From positions 1-64,000 of the forward strand of contig JALOAC010000005.1 in NCBI GenBank assembly GCA_023228985.1: a DNA stretch of 64,000 nt. The letters are read 5' to 3'. Source of the DNA: Thiopseudomonas sp. GTDB taxonomy: Bacteria; Pseudomonadota; Gammaproteobacteria; Pseudomonadales; Pseudomonadaceae. Each line of letters opens with the position of its first letter. Position 1 is the first letter of the stretch. Shown here piece by piece: positions 35,392-44,141 of the stretch. A program made the translations under genes and the position numbers. Below the pieces are notes generated by a model, which was not told the DNA's origin, ran no database searches, and saw only the letters and a list, made by a program, of their open reading frames with translations.

Positions 35392-35685
35392 TCAGCTCTC
35401 GGATAGCTCAAGTTGCCTCTCGCTTCGCCAGACTCGAATGAGCACAACCTCAGCCTCTTGCCTCAAGTAAACAACTCGAAAAGGCGAGTGAATTAACTCT
35501 CGGATATGGCTTAGTCCAAACTCGGGAACAATCAGGCCAGCATCAGGGTGGCGCACAAGCATTTCAGCCTGTTCCAAAATGGCCCTCACATACTCATCAC
35601 CGATATGCGGCACGCCCTCCTCGATGTAATGCACTTGAATAGCTTGCAAATCCTCAAGAGCGGACTGTGCGATGCGTAGTTCCAT
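35392..35685 (-). CDS. RelE/ParE-family toxin (module 2)
   Basis: 97 residues: ELRIAQSALEDLQAIQVHYIEEGVPHIGDEYV, HPDAGLIVPEFGLSHIRELIHSPFRVVYLRQEAEVVLIRVWRSER. This is the ParE/RelE pattern with IRELIHSPFRVVY in place of the YREV motif. It starts directly after its antitoxin and ends four bases from the brnT remnant, as though it had replaced the toxin's 5' part. It differs clearly from the toxin of module 1. Confidence 0.83.
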   Translation of the reverse strand: MELRIAQSALEDLQAIQVHYIEEGVPHIGDEYVRAILEQAEMLVRHPDAGLIVPEFGLSHIRELIHSPFRVVYLRQEAEVVLIRVWRSERQLELSES

Positions 35686-35955
35686 TTAGTTAACACCTAG
35701 CGTTTTCTTTGCATCAGCCAGAGAAACAGTATTGCCCTCGCGAACATCCATGAGGCCTTGCGCCACGGCCTTAACGAATCGAAGTTCCTCGGCAGTTTTC
35801 TCGAACTCTTCAAGCCCTTGAACAACAGCTACACCACGACCGCGGCTCGTCAGCAGGATCGGGCGACCTGTATCCTGAGCTCGGCTGACCACCTTTCCCG
35901 GATTAATCTTTAGATCTGAAAGAGGGACGACATCTTCTGAAAACTTTACTTGCAT
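35686..35955 (-). CDS. Phd-family antitoxin (module 2)
   Basis: From ATG 35955 (with GGAG 8 bases upstream) it has 89 residues; GTG 35964 is a longer option. VKFSEDVVPLSDLKINPGKVV, GRPILLTSRGRGVAVVQGLEEFEK is the Phd/YefM DNA-binding fold, followed by a helical toxin-binding end. The stop is immediately followed by the toxin ATG. Confidence 0.87.
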   Translation of the reverse strand: MQVKFSEDVVPLSDLKINPGKVVSRAQDTGRPILLTSRGRGVAVVQGLEEFEKTAEELRFVKAVAQGLMDVREGNTVSLADAKKTLGVN

Positions 35956-35978
35956 GGCACACACTCCAGAATGGAACA

Positions 35979-35996
35979 GGTGTCATTAATAGCACC
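35979..35996. promoter_or_regulatory. Palindromic operator of toxin-antitoxin module 2
   Basis: GGTGTCATTAATAGCACC is symmetric except for the two bases on each side of the central ATTAAT. It lies 24-41 bases upstream of the antitoxin ATG, the expected place for autorepression. Confidence 0.6.
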
Positions 35997-36297
35997 AATT
36001 AACAGGTACGGTCAAGAAAACATAACACTCCGCTAATGTTCACCACTAGAACCAGCACAACCTAAATTAATATACGTCTCTGAATACTAATGCCTTTAGC
36101 CTGAAAAACAATACCTTCTTTGCTGTCGAACCAAGCACGCTTTCCATCTGGCTAGTGGCATGCTTGCGCCCTGCGCGGACGCTGAGGATTATTTATTTGC
36201 TAACCTATGTGATAGCCTGCGATGCAACTGCAGCAACACCACTAAATATCAGTGTTAGAGCCGCATCGAATTCACAGCTACGGCTAAGGGTTAGTCG
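35997..36297. other. Gene-free stretch right of the toxin-antitoxin island
   Basis: Three hundred bases without a supported gene. A 32-codon cysteine-rich frame (ATG 36160 to TAG 36256-36258) is present but lacks a ribosome-binding site. The promoter for the methyltransferase gene should be here, but I cannot point to it with confidence. Confidence 0.35.
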
Positions 36298-37455
36298 GTG
36301 TTACCAAAAGAAAAACAGTATGTGCACTGGCAAGAGGGTCAGCTATCGCGCAGTGCGCTCTGGCTGTCTGAAAGCAATCAGCCTGCGCCAGCGCGCATTG
36401 TGCTGGTGGATGATCAAACCAAGGCTGATTACGCTTACCGCTTAGCCTGCGAAGGTAGCGCATTGCTGTGGCGTGGCGACTTTCATAATGCTCGCCAATT
36501 ACTGCAAGCCATGGCGCGTCGTATCGATCAACCTGTGCGGCGCAAATCTCGCAAATCTGCCAACCCTACTCAGCAGTCCATCTCGCAACTGTTTCACCAA
36601 CAACGTCAAGCGCAAGCACAAAGGGCACGCATTTTAGGCAGTGTGCTTTTAGAGCTGGACGCGGACTATATCTGCCAATTACGCCGTGCCCCTGAGCTTA
36701 CTTCTGCTTGCCAAGCGGCGTTTGGCCCACTTGATGAACCCTGCCTTATCGCCCTGCGTGATCTGCAGGGCGCGTTAGGTGCAGCGCAATGGCAAGAAAA
36801 AGGCGTCCCCATTACTGGACTAAACCTATCTATCTTTCCCCATTACGGCGTGTTTGCCCCCACGCGCCATGAATACGTGCAACTGCTGCTCGATGCGCCC
36901 TTACCGGCTCAGCACGACCTTGCCTTTGATATTGGTACGGGCACTGGATTATTGGCGATTATCTTAGCGCAACGCGGCGTTAAGCAGGTGGTGGCTACCG
37001 ACATTAACCCACGCGCTTTGACTTGCGCCCAAGAAAACTTTGAGCGCCTAAAGCTTGCAGCGGTGCAATTACAACAAGCTGATTTTTTTCCCACTGAACA
37101 ACCCTTAGCTAACCTGATTGTTTGCAACCCGCCTTGGCTGCCGTCCAAGCCCAGTTCGCCGTTAGAGTTTGCTGTGTATGATGCCAACAGCAACATGTTG
37201 CGTGGTTTTTTGCAGGGCGCTGGGGCTTATTTAGCGCCGCAGGGAGAAATCTGGCTGATTCTGTCTGACTTAGCTGAGCATCTAGAGTTACGTAGCCGCG
37301 AACAGTTATTGGACTGGTTTGCTGAAGCGAACTTAACGGTTAACTACCGCCTCGACACGCAACCCAAACATGGGCGCAGTCAAGACACTACCGATCCCCT
37401 GCACAGCGCACGCAGCGCTGAGATAACCTCGCTATGGTGTTTAAGCAAAAACTAA
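36298..37455 (+). CDS. Class I SAM-dependent methyltransferase (small-domain type)
   Basis: 385 residues starting at GTG 36298, the only possible start because TAG precedes it in frame. The C-terminal half is a Rossmann methyltransferase: AFDIGTGTGLLAIILAQRG (motif I, about 216), VVATDINPRALTCAQENF, and the catalytic NPPW (LIVCNPPWLP). NPPY/W enzymes methylate planar nitrogens, as in release factors, ribosomal protein L3 or rRNA guanines. The N-terminal half is unassigned. The substrate is unknown. It stands alone. Confidence 0.75.
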   Translation: MLPKEKQYVHWQEGQLSRSALWLSESNQPAPARIVLVDDQTKADYAYRLACEGSALLWRGDFHNARQLLQAMARRIDQPVRRKSRKSANPTQQSISQLFHQQRQAQAQRARILGSVLLELDADYICQLRRAPELTSACQAAFGPLDEPCLIALRDLQGALGAAQWQEKGVPITGLNLSIFPHYGVFAPTRHEYVQLLLDAPLPAQHDLAFDIGTGTGLLAIILAQRGVKQVVATDINPRALTCAQENFERLKLAAVQLQQADFFPTEQPLANLIVCNPPWLPSKPSSPLEFAVYDANSNMLRGFLQGAGAYLAPQGEIWLILSDLAEHLELRSREQLLDWFAEANLTVNYRLDTQPKHGRSQDTTDPLHSARSAEITSLWCLSKN

Positions 37456-37487
37456 TAACATCTGCCGCACAAAAGCCTACGCTCAAT

Positions 37488-38918
37488 TTACAAGACCGGT
37501 CCTATTGTGGCGATAACGTTGTGCCATATCCGCTGATAATGACGCCATGCCAGCACCTCGGATAATGTGACCTCGTCAGATTGGTCAATGTAATGCTGTT
37601 GGCGCTCGGTAATCGCTTGGGTAATTGTTTCATCTTGCAGCAGTATATTGTTTTCAAAATTTAAGCCAAAACTACGCAAATCAAGATTCGATGAACCAAT
37701 CAAGCTCACTTTGCCATCTACCGTTAGGGTTTTAGAGTGCAGCAGTCCCTCTCTGTGTTCATAGATAACACAGCCTGCATCCAGCAAACGGTGATAATAA
37801 CTGCGACTGGCAGCGGCAACGATCCAACTGTCATTTACCTTTGGGTAAATTAGGGTGACTTCCACACCTCGATAAGCGGCGGCACACAGGGCATCCAGCA
37901 CGGTTGCATCTGGAACAAAGTACGGCGTGGTAAGTGTTAGCCTATGTTCTGCGCACGCAAATAGGTTAGAGAACAGTTGCGGCGTTGCACCCCGTCGTTC
38001 CGTCGGGCCAACACCCATGACATGAGCGGGAAAACCGCCTTCAACCGGTTCAGCCTTTAATGTAATTACCTCAAGCGACTCGCCCGTGCTATGCATCCAG
38101 TCACTGGCAAAGAGCAACTGATTCTGCGCCACCACGGGACCCTCAAGACGCAGCATGATATCAATCCAAGGACCATACCTCTCTTTCACCAAAAACTCAG
38201 GATCAGCGGCATTTTGGCTGCCACAGTACGTAATTCGCGAATCAATAACCGTGATTTTTCGGTGATTACGCAAATCAAGACGGCTGGTCAATAACGTATG
38301 TATTAGGTTTTTAAACGGCAGCGCCACCGCTACCTGAACCCCAGACTCTTTCATGCCTTGCCATAGCTCAGACTTAATCAGCGCACGCGAACCCAGCCCA
38401 TCAGCCATGGCGCGGCAAGTAACACCGCGTTGTGCAGCGCAAATTAGTGCCTGCGCCAACTGCGTGCCAGCATGATCAGTGAGCCAAATGTAAAACAACA
38501 CATGTACGTGGTCGGTCGCTGCATCAATATCGGCCACCATCTGCGTTAATGTGTGTTCGCTATCAGTCATGAGTTGCGCTGCGTTAGCGCCCAGGGGATA
38601 AAAACCATTGATAGAGCTGGCATAGTGAAATGCCGGTTGATAAATCCGCTCTATCAACTCGCCCGTGCTTGTCGGCTCACCCATAAATTGTGCGGCCTTG
38701 GCTTTAATTTCCGTAAAAACCTCAACATAACGACTGTTAGTGCGCTTACCAATATCAATTTCACCAAATAAGAAATAGGTGACACTACCAAAATAGGGCA
38801 ACACGTTAAGCACAATAAACCACGCCAGACGACCCGGAGGAGAAATATCATCGCGCAGCAGGATGCGCACGGTAAACACCAATACCAATAACGCATGCAA
38901 AATCAAAATAACGTTCAT
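37488..38918 (-). CDS. cls: Cardiolipin synthase (ClsA type)
   Basis: 476 residues from ATG 38918, which has TAGGTAG upstream. There are two N-terminal membrane helices (VILILHALLVLVFTVRILL, WFIVLNVLPYFGSVTYFLFG), then two phospholipase D motifs: HRKITVIDSRITYCGSQN and HSKTLTVDGKVSLIGSSNLD, each with the HxK pair. It condenses two phosphatidylglycerols, or phosphatidylglycerol and phosphatidylethanolamine, to cardiolipin. With psd it gives two phospholipid genes in the window, but they are not linked. Confidence 0.93.
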   Translation of the reverse strand: MNVILILHALLVLVFTVRILLRDDISPPGRLAWFIVLNVLPYFGSVTYFLFGEIDIGKRTNSRYVEVFTEIKAKAAQFMGEPTSTGELIERIYQPAFHYASSINGFYPLGANAAQLMTDSEHTLTQMVADIDAATDHVHVLFYIWLTDHAGTQLAQALICAAQRGVTCRAMADGLGSRALIKSELWQGMKESGVQVAVALPFKNLIHTLLTSRLDLRNHRKITVIDSRITYCGSQNAADPEFLVKERYGPWIDIMLRLEGPVVAQNQLLFASDWMHSTGESLEVITLKAEPVEGGFPAHVMGVGPTERRGATPQLFSNLFACAEHRLTLTTPYFVPDATVLDALCAAAYRGVEVTLIYPKVNDSWIVAAASRSYYHRLLDAGCVIYEHREGLLHSKTLTVDGKVSLIGSSNLDLRSFGLNFENNILLQDETITQAITERQQHYIDQSDEVTLSEVLAWRHYQRIWHNVIATIGPVL

Positions 38919-38934
38919 CAACTACCTATAAATG

Positions 38935-38970
38935 AAAAAACCACAGCAGGGGTTAATTTGCTGTGGTTTT
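38935..38970 (-). terminator. Terminator downstream of purA
   Basis: AAAAACCACAGCA and TGCTGTGGTTTTT form a stem of about 13 bp between purA and cls. T-runs on both strands would allow it to act either way, but only purA transcription runs into it. Confidence 0.85.
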
Positions 38971-39042
38971 TATTGTGTCAAAACAAAACTTTATTCGCTT
39001 TGTTTCTGCATCTTTATACGCAATGCAATGACTGTATGTTGC

Positions 39043-40341
39043 TTAGTCAGCATATGGGTGACGCAGAACGATGGTTTCGTTGCGGTCCGGACCTGTTGAC
39101 ACGATATCAATAGGCGTGCCGACCAACTCCTGCAAACGCTCTACATAAGCGCGTGCTTTAGCCGGCAGCTCATCCATACTGGTCAAACCCAGAGTGGAAT
39201 CAGACCAACCCGGCATTTCTTCGTACACTGGCGTTAAGCCGTCATAGCTATCAGCATCGCTCGGTGCATCAGTGAGCACTTCGCCTTGAGCGTTCTTGTA
39301 AGCCACGCAAATCTTAACGGTTTCTAAGCCATCCAACACATCCAGCTTGGTTAAACAAATACCGGAAATACTGTTCACTTCGGCGGTGCGACGCAAAATA
39401 ACCGCATCAAACCAACCACAGCGACGCGCACGACCTGTAGTAGAGCCAAACTCATGGCCTTTTTCAGCCAAATACTGACCCGTTTCATCAAACAGCTCAG
39501 TAGGGAAAGGACCCGAACCCACACGTGTGGTGTAGGCCTTGGTAATACCCAAGATATAGTCCAGATATAGAGGACCAAAACCTGAACCCGTTGCTGTACC
39601 GCCCGCCGTGGTGTTGGAGCTGGTCACATACGGATAAGTACCGTGGTCGATATCCAGCAGCGCACCCTGCGCGCCTTCAAACATAATGCGTGCATTCTGC
39701 TTGCGCAGTTCATGCAGGCGCGCCGTTACATCTAACATTAACGGCTTAAGCGTTTCGGCATAACCCAGCGCATCGGCTAAAGTTTCCTCATAGCTTACTG
39801 GCGCAACTTTATAGAAATGCTCTAGAGTAAAGTTATGTAATTCCATCACTTCTTTGAGCTTAATAGCAAAGCGCTCTGGATTAAATAAGTCGCCAATTCG
39901 CAAACCACGACGCGCTACTTTATCTTCGTAAGCTGGGCCAATACCACGACCCGTTGTGCCAATCTTACCCTCGACACGAGACGCTTCACGCGCCTGATCC
40001 AGCGCCACGTGATAAGGCAGAATCAGCGTACAGGCTGGGCTAATGCGTAAACGCTCACGTACCGGAATACCTTTTTCTTCCAGCTTGATAATTTCTCGCA
40101 TCAAAGCATCAGGAGCAACGACCACGCCATTACCAATCATACATTCGACGTTTTCACGCAAAATGCCTGAAGGGATCAGGTGTAAAACAGTTTTCTCACC
40201 GTCAATCACTAGAGTGTGACCTGCGTTATGGCCGCCCTGAAAGCGCACCACCGCATCGGCTTGATCGGTCAACAAATCAACAATTTTGCCTTTACCCTCA
40301 TCACCCCATTGAGTGCCGAGAATGACTACGTTTTTACCCAT
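39043..40341 (-). CDS. purA: Adenylosuccinate synthetase
   Basis: 432 residues, the standard length. GTP-binding GTQWGDEGKGKIVDLL at the start, GHNAGHTLV, the IMP-binding GTTGRGIGPAYEDK and the substrate-loop GSTTGRARRCGW are present. It makes adenylosuccinate from IMP, so it continues the pathway of purH and purD found 15 kb away. It follows hisZ on the same strand, as in Pseudomonas. Confidence 0.97.
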   Translation of the reverse strand: MGKNVVILGTQWGDEGKGKIVDLLTDQADAVVRFQGGHNAGHTLVIDGEKTVLHLIPSGILRENVECMIGNGVVVAPDALMREIIKLEEKGIPVRERLRISPACTLILPYHVALDQAREASRVEGKIGTTGRGIGPAYEDKVARRGLRIGDLFNPERFAIKLKEVMELHNFTLEHFYKVAPVSYEETLADALGYAETLKPLMLDVTARLHELRKQNARIMFEGAQGALLDIDHGTYPYVTSSNTTAGGTATGSGFGPLYLDYILGITKAYTTRVGSGPFPTELFDETGQYLAEKGHEFGSTTGRARRCGWFDAVILRRTAEVNSISGICLTKLDVLDGLETVKICVAYKNAQGEVLTDAPSDADSYDGLTPVYEEMPGWSDSTLGLTSMDELPAKARAYVERLQELVGTPIDIVSTGPDRNETIVLRHPYAD

Positions 40342-40388
40342 AGGTATTTGCCCTCATACGTGCAAATAAGTAAGCCGTCGAGACGGAA

Positions 40389-41582
40389 TTAAAAAGAAAT
40401 TTTGTTAACGCACCAGCTGTTGTTTTGCCATTCTATCTGTCGGTCACAACCAGCGGCTTGCTGTGCATCTGGTAACTCTTGACCGGGCAAGGCTTGAATC
40501 ACGCGCTCGCCTTCGCTACGTAGCTGCTGCATTAGCTGCCACAGCTGCGCATCGGATCTAAGCGGTGCCCAAATTGCACCCTTATTGACGACTTCTATTT
40601 TGCGCCCCAAGCTAACCACGGTTTTGAGATCCGTGGAAAAACCGGTTGCAGGACGTGAGCGACCAAACACAGCGCCAATATCATCATAGCGCCCGCCTTG
40701 TGCAATCGCTTGGCCTACGCTAGGTACAAAAGCAGCGAAGACAACTCCCGTGTGGTAGTTATAACCGCGCAACTCACTTAAATCTAAATAAATAAACAAG
40801 TCTGGATAACGCTGCTTGATTGCACTGGTAACTTTTTCCAAGTCTGCCAAGGCTTCAGTCACCTCGCCCGGTGCTTGGTCCAGCAGCTCATAGGCACGCT
40901 TTACAACCTCGGTATAGTTACCGCACAGACTGCTTAATGCATTGAGCATGCCGGCTAACTGCACGTCCAGGCCAGCAGTAAGCTCACGCACCTCACTAAC
41001 GGCCTTGCGCTGTAAAGCATCAAACAGCAACTCTTCCAGCTCAGACGAAACACCAGCAGCTTTGGCTAAAGCGCGGTAAATGCCGACATGACCTAAATCC
41101 AAGTGCACTTGTTCAACGCCAGCGTGCTGCAGAGTTTCCAGCATCAAGCTGATAATCTCTATATCCGCGGCCGCACTCGCATCACCGTAGAGTTCAGCAC
41201 CTATTTGAATAGGACTGCGTGAATTGGATGAGTCGCGCGCCCGCGTGTGGACCACGCTGCCGGCATAACAAAGACGGCTTGGACCTTCACGGCGCAAACT
41301 ATGAGCATCTAAACGCGCCACCTGCGGCGTAATATCGGCACGAAAACCCATCAGTTGACCGCTTAGCGGGTCCGTCACACTAAAGGTACGCAGAGCCAGT
41401 TCTTGCCCTACGCCAGTCAACAAAGAATCTAAAAACTCGATATGTGGTGTTACCACATATTCATAACCCCAAGCAGCAAAGAGATCCAATACCTGACGGC
41501 GTGCAACTTCAATCAGCGCTGCCTCTTGCGGCAACACCTCTTCAATACCATCAGGTAGCAACCATCTGTCTAATGTTGCCAT
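40389..41582 (-). CDS. hisZ: ATP phosphoribosyltransferase regulatory subunit
   Basis: 397 residues related to histidyl-tRNA synthetase: LPDGIEEVLPQEAALIE, GYEYVVTPHIEFLDSLL, MGFRADITPQVARLDAH, YNYHTGVVFAAFVP, IAQGGRYDDI. The histidyl-tRNA synthetase tRNA-binding domain is missing, as expected for HisZ. It works with the short HisG in the first step of histidine synthesis. It is 47 bases upstream of purA. A MITE-like copy separates it from hflC, its usual neighbour. Confidence 0.95.
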   Translation of the reverse strand: MATLDRWLLPDGIEEVLPQEAALIEVARRQVLDLFAAWGYEYVVTPHIEFLDSLLTGVGQELALRTFSVTDPLSGQLMGFRADITPQVARLDAHSLRREGPSRLCYAGSVVHTRARDSSNSRSPIQIGAELYGDASAAADIEIISLMLETLQHAGVEQVHLDLGHVGIYRALAKAAGVSSELEELLFDALQRKAVSEVRELTAGLDVQLAGMLNALSSLCGNYTEVVKRAYELLDQAPGEVTEALADLEKVTSAIKQRYPDLFIYLDLSELRGYNYHTGVVFAAFVPSVGQAIAQGGRYDDIGAVFGRSRPATGFSTDLKTVVSLGRKIEVVNKGAIWAPLRSDAQLWQLMQQLRSEGERVIQALPGQELPDAQQAAGCDRQIEWQNNSWCVNKISF

Positions 41583-41624
41583 GTATTAGGTCCTCTTTTT
41601 TATCACTAACAACTTGGGTTTAAA

Positions 41625-41821
41625 GGAAGCGCTGGATAATTACCTGTGTTGTCAGGGCGTTGTTAAAAATCGGCAAAAAAGCGCAGTTTACAAGCAGTAA
41701 ATGAGCCTTTTGAGCCGATTTGATTCGCTCGCGCTCACCCTTTGGGCCAGCCTTTGGCTGTTACTCCCGTTGGTCGTTGCGCCTAGCCCTGACTGCCTCG
41801 GTAACATTTTTCAGTGCATCC
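41625..41821. repeat. MITE-like element, copy 2 (diverged, central block inverted)
   Basis: Ends GGAAGCGCTGGATAAT (41625-41640) and ATTTTTCAGTGCATCC (41806-41821) are imperfect inverted repeats related to those of copies 1 and 3. The core GCGCAGTTTACA....GTAAATGAGC (41681-41706) and the block AGCCTTTGGCTGTTAC...TTGGTCGTTGCG...CCTCGGTAAC are shared. The core is inverted relative to the flanking blocks when compared with copy 1. It sits between hisZ and hflC, which are otherwise contiguous in this family. Confidence 0.7.
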
Positions 41822-41845
41822 TGAAATTCAACTACTCACACGCGC

Positions 41846-41869
41846 AAAAAAGCCGGGAATTTCCCGGCT
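41846..41869 (-). terminator. Terminator downstream of hflC
   Basis: AGCCGGGAAATTCCCGGCT on the minus strand is followed by six T. The stem of eight G-C-rich pairs ends the hflK-hflC transcript. Confidence 0.85.
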
Positions 41870-41984
41870 AATGCTAGATGGCGTTTATTGTCACCACCTA
41901 GCTATGCTTATTGAAGCGAGTCATTCGTCGGGAGTATAGCAAAAAAATATTCTTCTTTGCAGACTTTATCCCTTCGAGAGTCGG

Positions 41985-42854
41985 TTAAGGCTTCATACTC
42001 TCCATATAACGGAAAAACTCGTTATCTGGCGTTAGTACCAGCACATCTTCTTTACTGGAGAAGCTCTCACGGTAGGCCTGTAAGCTACGATAGAAGCTGT
42101 AGAACTCTTTGTCCAAGCCAAAAGCTTTTGCATAAATCGCGGTTGATTTAGCATCTCCCTCACCGCGAATTTCTTCCGCTTCACGATAGGCTTCAGCCAG
42201 CAACACGCGACGTTGACGATCAGCATCAGCGCGAATACCTTCGGCCAATTCTTTACCCTTAGCACGGTGCTCACGGGCTTCACGCGCACGCTCAGAAATC
42301 ATCCGCTCAAACACACTACGGTTAACTTCACGGGGTAAATCAATGGACTTGACCCGCACATCAATCACTTCAATACCGAGTTCTTTTTGCGCCAACGCAT
42401 TTAGGCTTTTGGTGATATTAGCCATCAACTCATCACGTTGACCACTGACCACCTCATGCAGGGTGCGCTTACCAAATTGATCGCGCAAACCCGCTTCCAG
42501 ACGACGTGCCAAACGCTCATCGGCTACCTGCTTAATGCCTGAAGTTGCTGTGTAGTACTGGTTCGCATTGGCAATACGCCATTTAGCAAACGCATCCACC
42601 ATCACTGCTTTTTTCTCTAGAGTCAAAAAGCGTTGGGTCGGTGCATCCAAGGTTAACAAGCGGCCATCAAACTTGCGCACTTGGTTAACGTAAGGGATTT
42701 TCACATGCAAGCCCGGTGGTACATCAGCTTGCGCAACCTTACCGAACTGCAGTAACACTGCACGCTCTGTTTGCAACACAATATAAAAACTATTCCATGC
42801 AACCAAGCCAATAACCGCAGCAGCGATCAGGGCAAATATCGATTTATTGTTCAT
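41985..42854 (-). CDS. hflC: Protease modulator HflC
   Basis: 289-residue SPFH/band 7 protein with one N-terminal membrane helix (SIFALIAAAVIGLVAWNSFYIV) and a periplasmic domain (ERAVLLQFGKV, PGLHVKIPYVNQV, RFLTLEKKAVMVDAFAKWRI) plus coiled coil. With HflK it forms a cage around FtsH and restrains its proteolysis. Its ATG overlaps the hflK stop by one base. Confidence 0.95.
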   Translation of the reverse strand: MNNKSIFALIAAAVIGLVAWNSFYIVLQTERAVLLQFGKVAQADVPPGLHVKIPYVNQVRKFDGRLLTLDAPTQRFLTLEKKAVMVDAFAKWRIANANQYYTATSGIKQVADERLARRLEAGLRDQFGKRTLHEVVSGQRDELMANITKSLNALAQKELGIEVIDVRVKSIDLPREVNRSVFERMISERAREAREHRAKGKELAEGIRADADRQRRVLLAEAYREAEEIRGEGDAKSTAIYAKAFGLDKEFYSFYRSLQAYRESFSSKEDVLVLTPDNEFFRYMESMKP

Positions 42855-44011
42855 TAGCGACTCCCCCGTGAACGTAAACTACGCGATATAGCATCATTAC
42901 TCGCCGGAGTATTGAGTGACGACGAGTCAACTGGCTCATTGCTTGTCCGCGATACAGGAGCTGACTGGCCTTGTTGCAACATCTTATCCAGAGGCAAATA
43001 CAGCAGACTGTTCTGCCCTTTATCACCGGTTAACAACACCTTACTGGAATTACTGTACATCTCTTCCATGGTGTCCAAATACAAACGCTTACGCGTCACT
43101 TCGGGAGCTTTGTGGTACTCAGTCACGAGCATGGTAAAACGCTCAGATTCACCCTCAGCACGAGCTATTACTTCTTCACGATAACCATTAGCTTCTTCAA
43201 GGATTCGCTGCGCTAAACCGCGCGCTTCTGGCACGACACCGTTGGCATAGGTTTCAGCGTTGTTTTTCTCGCGCTGCTCATCTTCACGCGCTCGAATCAC
43301 GTCATCAAAGGCTTCCTGAACTTCTTTAGGTGCCTGTGCGTTCTGTACGTTAACCCCCGTCACCACGATACCGGTACGGTACATATCAATGAAACGCTGC
43401 AAACGCTCGCGCACATCAACGGCTAAAACCTCACGCCCTTCAGTTAGCACCTGATCCATTGATGTTGAACCCACTACGTGGCGCAAGGCACTTTCAGTGG
43501 CTTGCTGCAGGCTCATTTCTGGGCCATCTACGTTCAACACAAAGTCTTCTAGGTTGCTAATTTTATACTGTACGGTCAGTGGTACTTCGATGATGTTTTC
43601 ATCTTCCGTCAACATCGGTCCTTGACGCGTGTAAGCACGCTCACGGGTCACGTTGTGCTGGAATTTTTGCTCAATCGGCGGAAAATAAATATTCAAGCCT
43701 GGGCCGACCGTTTCATGGTATTTACCCAAACGTAAAATCACCGCACGCTCCTGCTCATCCACCTTATAGATAGCAGTGGATAGCCAAAAGCCAACCAATA
43801 CCACCAGTGCAATCAGTACGATTGCAATACCGCCACCAGAGCCTTGACCGCTAGGTTTCTTTTTGCCGCCAAAGATTGAATTAATCTTATCTTGCAGCTT
43901 GCGCAACGCTTCATCGAGGTCTGGTGGCCCTTGACGACCACCGCCTTTTTTGTTGCCACCACCCCAAGGGTCCTGATTGTTCGAGTTTCCACCCGGCTCA
44001 TTCCAAGCCAT
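42854..44011 (-). CDS. hflK: Protease modulator HflK
   Basis: 385 residues from ATG 44011, chosen because GGAG lies 8 bases upstream and the pseudomonad HflK start MAWNEPGGNSNNQDPWGG follows; an ATG four codons earlier is possible. A glycine-rich N-terminus is followed by a membrane helix (GGIAIVLIALVVLVGFWLS) and a band 7 domain (QERAVILRLGKYHETVGPGL). Partner of HflC in the FtsH complex. Confidence 0.95.
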   Translation of the reverse strand: MAWNEPGGNSNNQDPWGGGNKKGGGRQGPPDLDEALRKLQDKINSIFGGKKKPSGQGSGGGIAIVLIALVVLVGFWLSTAIYKVDEQERAVILRLGKYHETVGPGLNIYFPPIEQKFQHNVTRERAYTRQGPMLTEDENIIEVPLTVQYKISNLEDFVLNVDGPEMSLQQATESALRHVVGSTSMDQVLTEGREVLAVDVRERLQRFIDMYRTGIVVTGVNVQNAQAPKEVQEAFDDVIRAREDEQREKNNAETYANGVVPEARGLAQRILEEANGYREEVIARAEGESERFTMLVTEYHKAPEVTRKRLYLDTMEEMYSNSSKVLLTGDKGQNSLLYLPLDKMLQQGQSAPVSRTSNEPVDSSSLNTPASNDAISRSLRSRGSR

Positions 44012-44141
44012 AGCGTTCTCCATCTAAAACAAAATTAAAAAGCTGCCCAAGAGCAGCCATGCAAGTTAGAATTTTTTACTATTGTAAAGCAACTCGTTGT
44101 TTACGTCATGGGGGCAGTGCACTCCATTAAACAAACTAGCT

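Noticed and set aside
36160..36258. 32-codon cysteine-rich frame upstream of the methyltransferase gene
   Set aside because: Too short, no ribosome-binding site, no known family; probably chance.
34016..36297. Integron cassette array (several toxin-antitoxin pairs in one direction)
   Set aside because: I found no credible attC sites between modules and no integrase; the modules abut or overlap, unlike cassettes.
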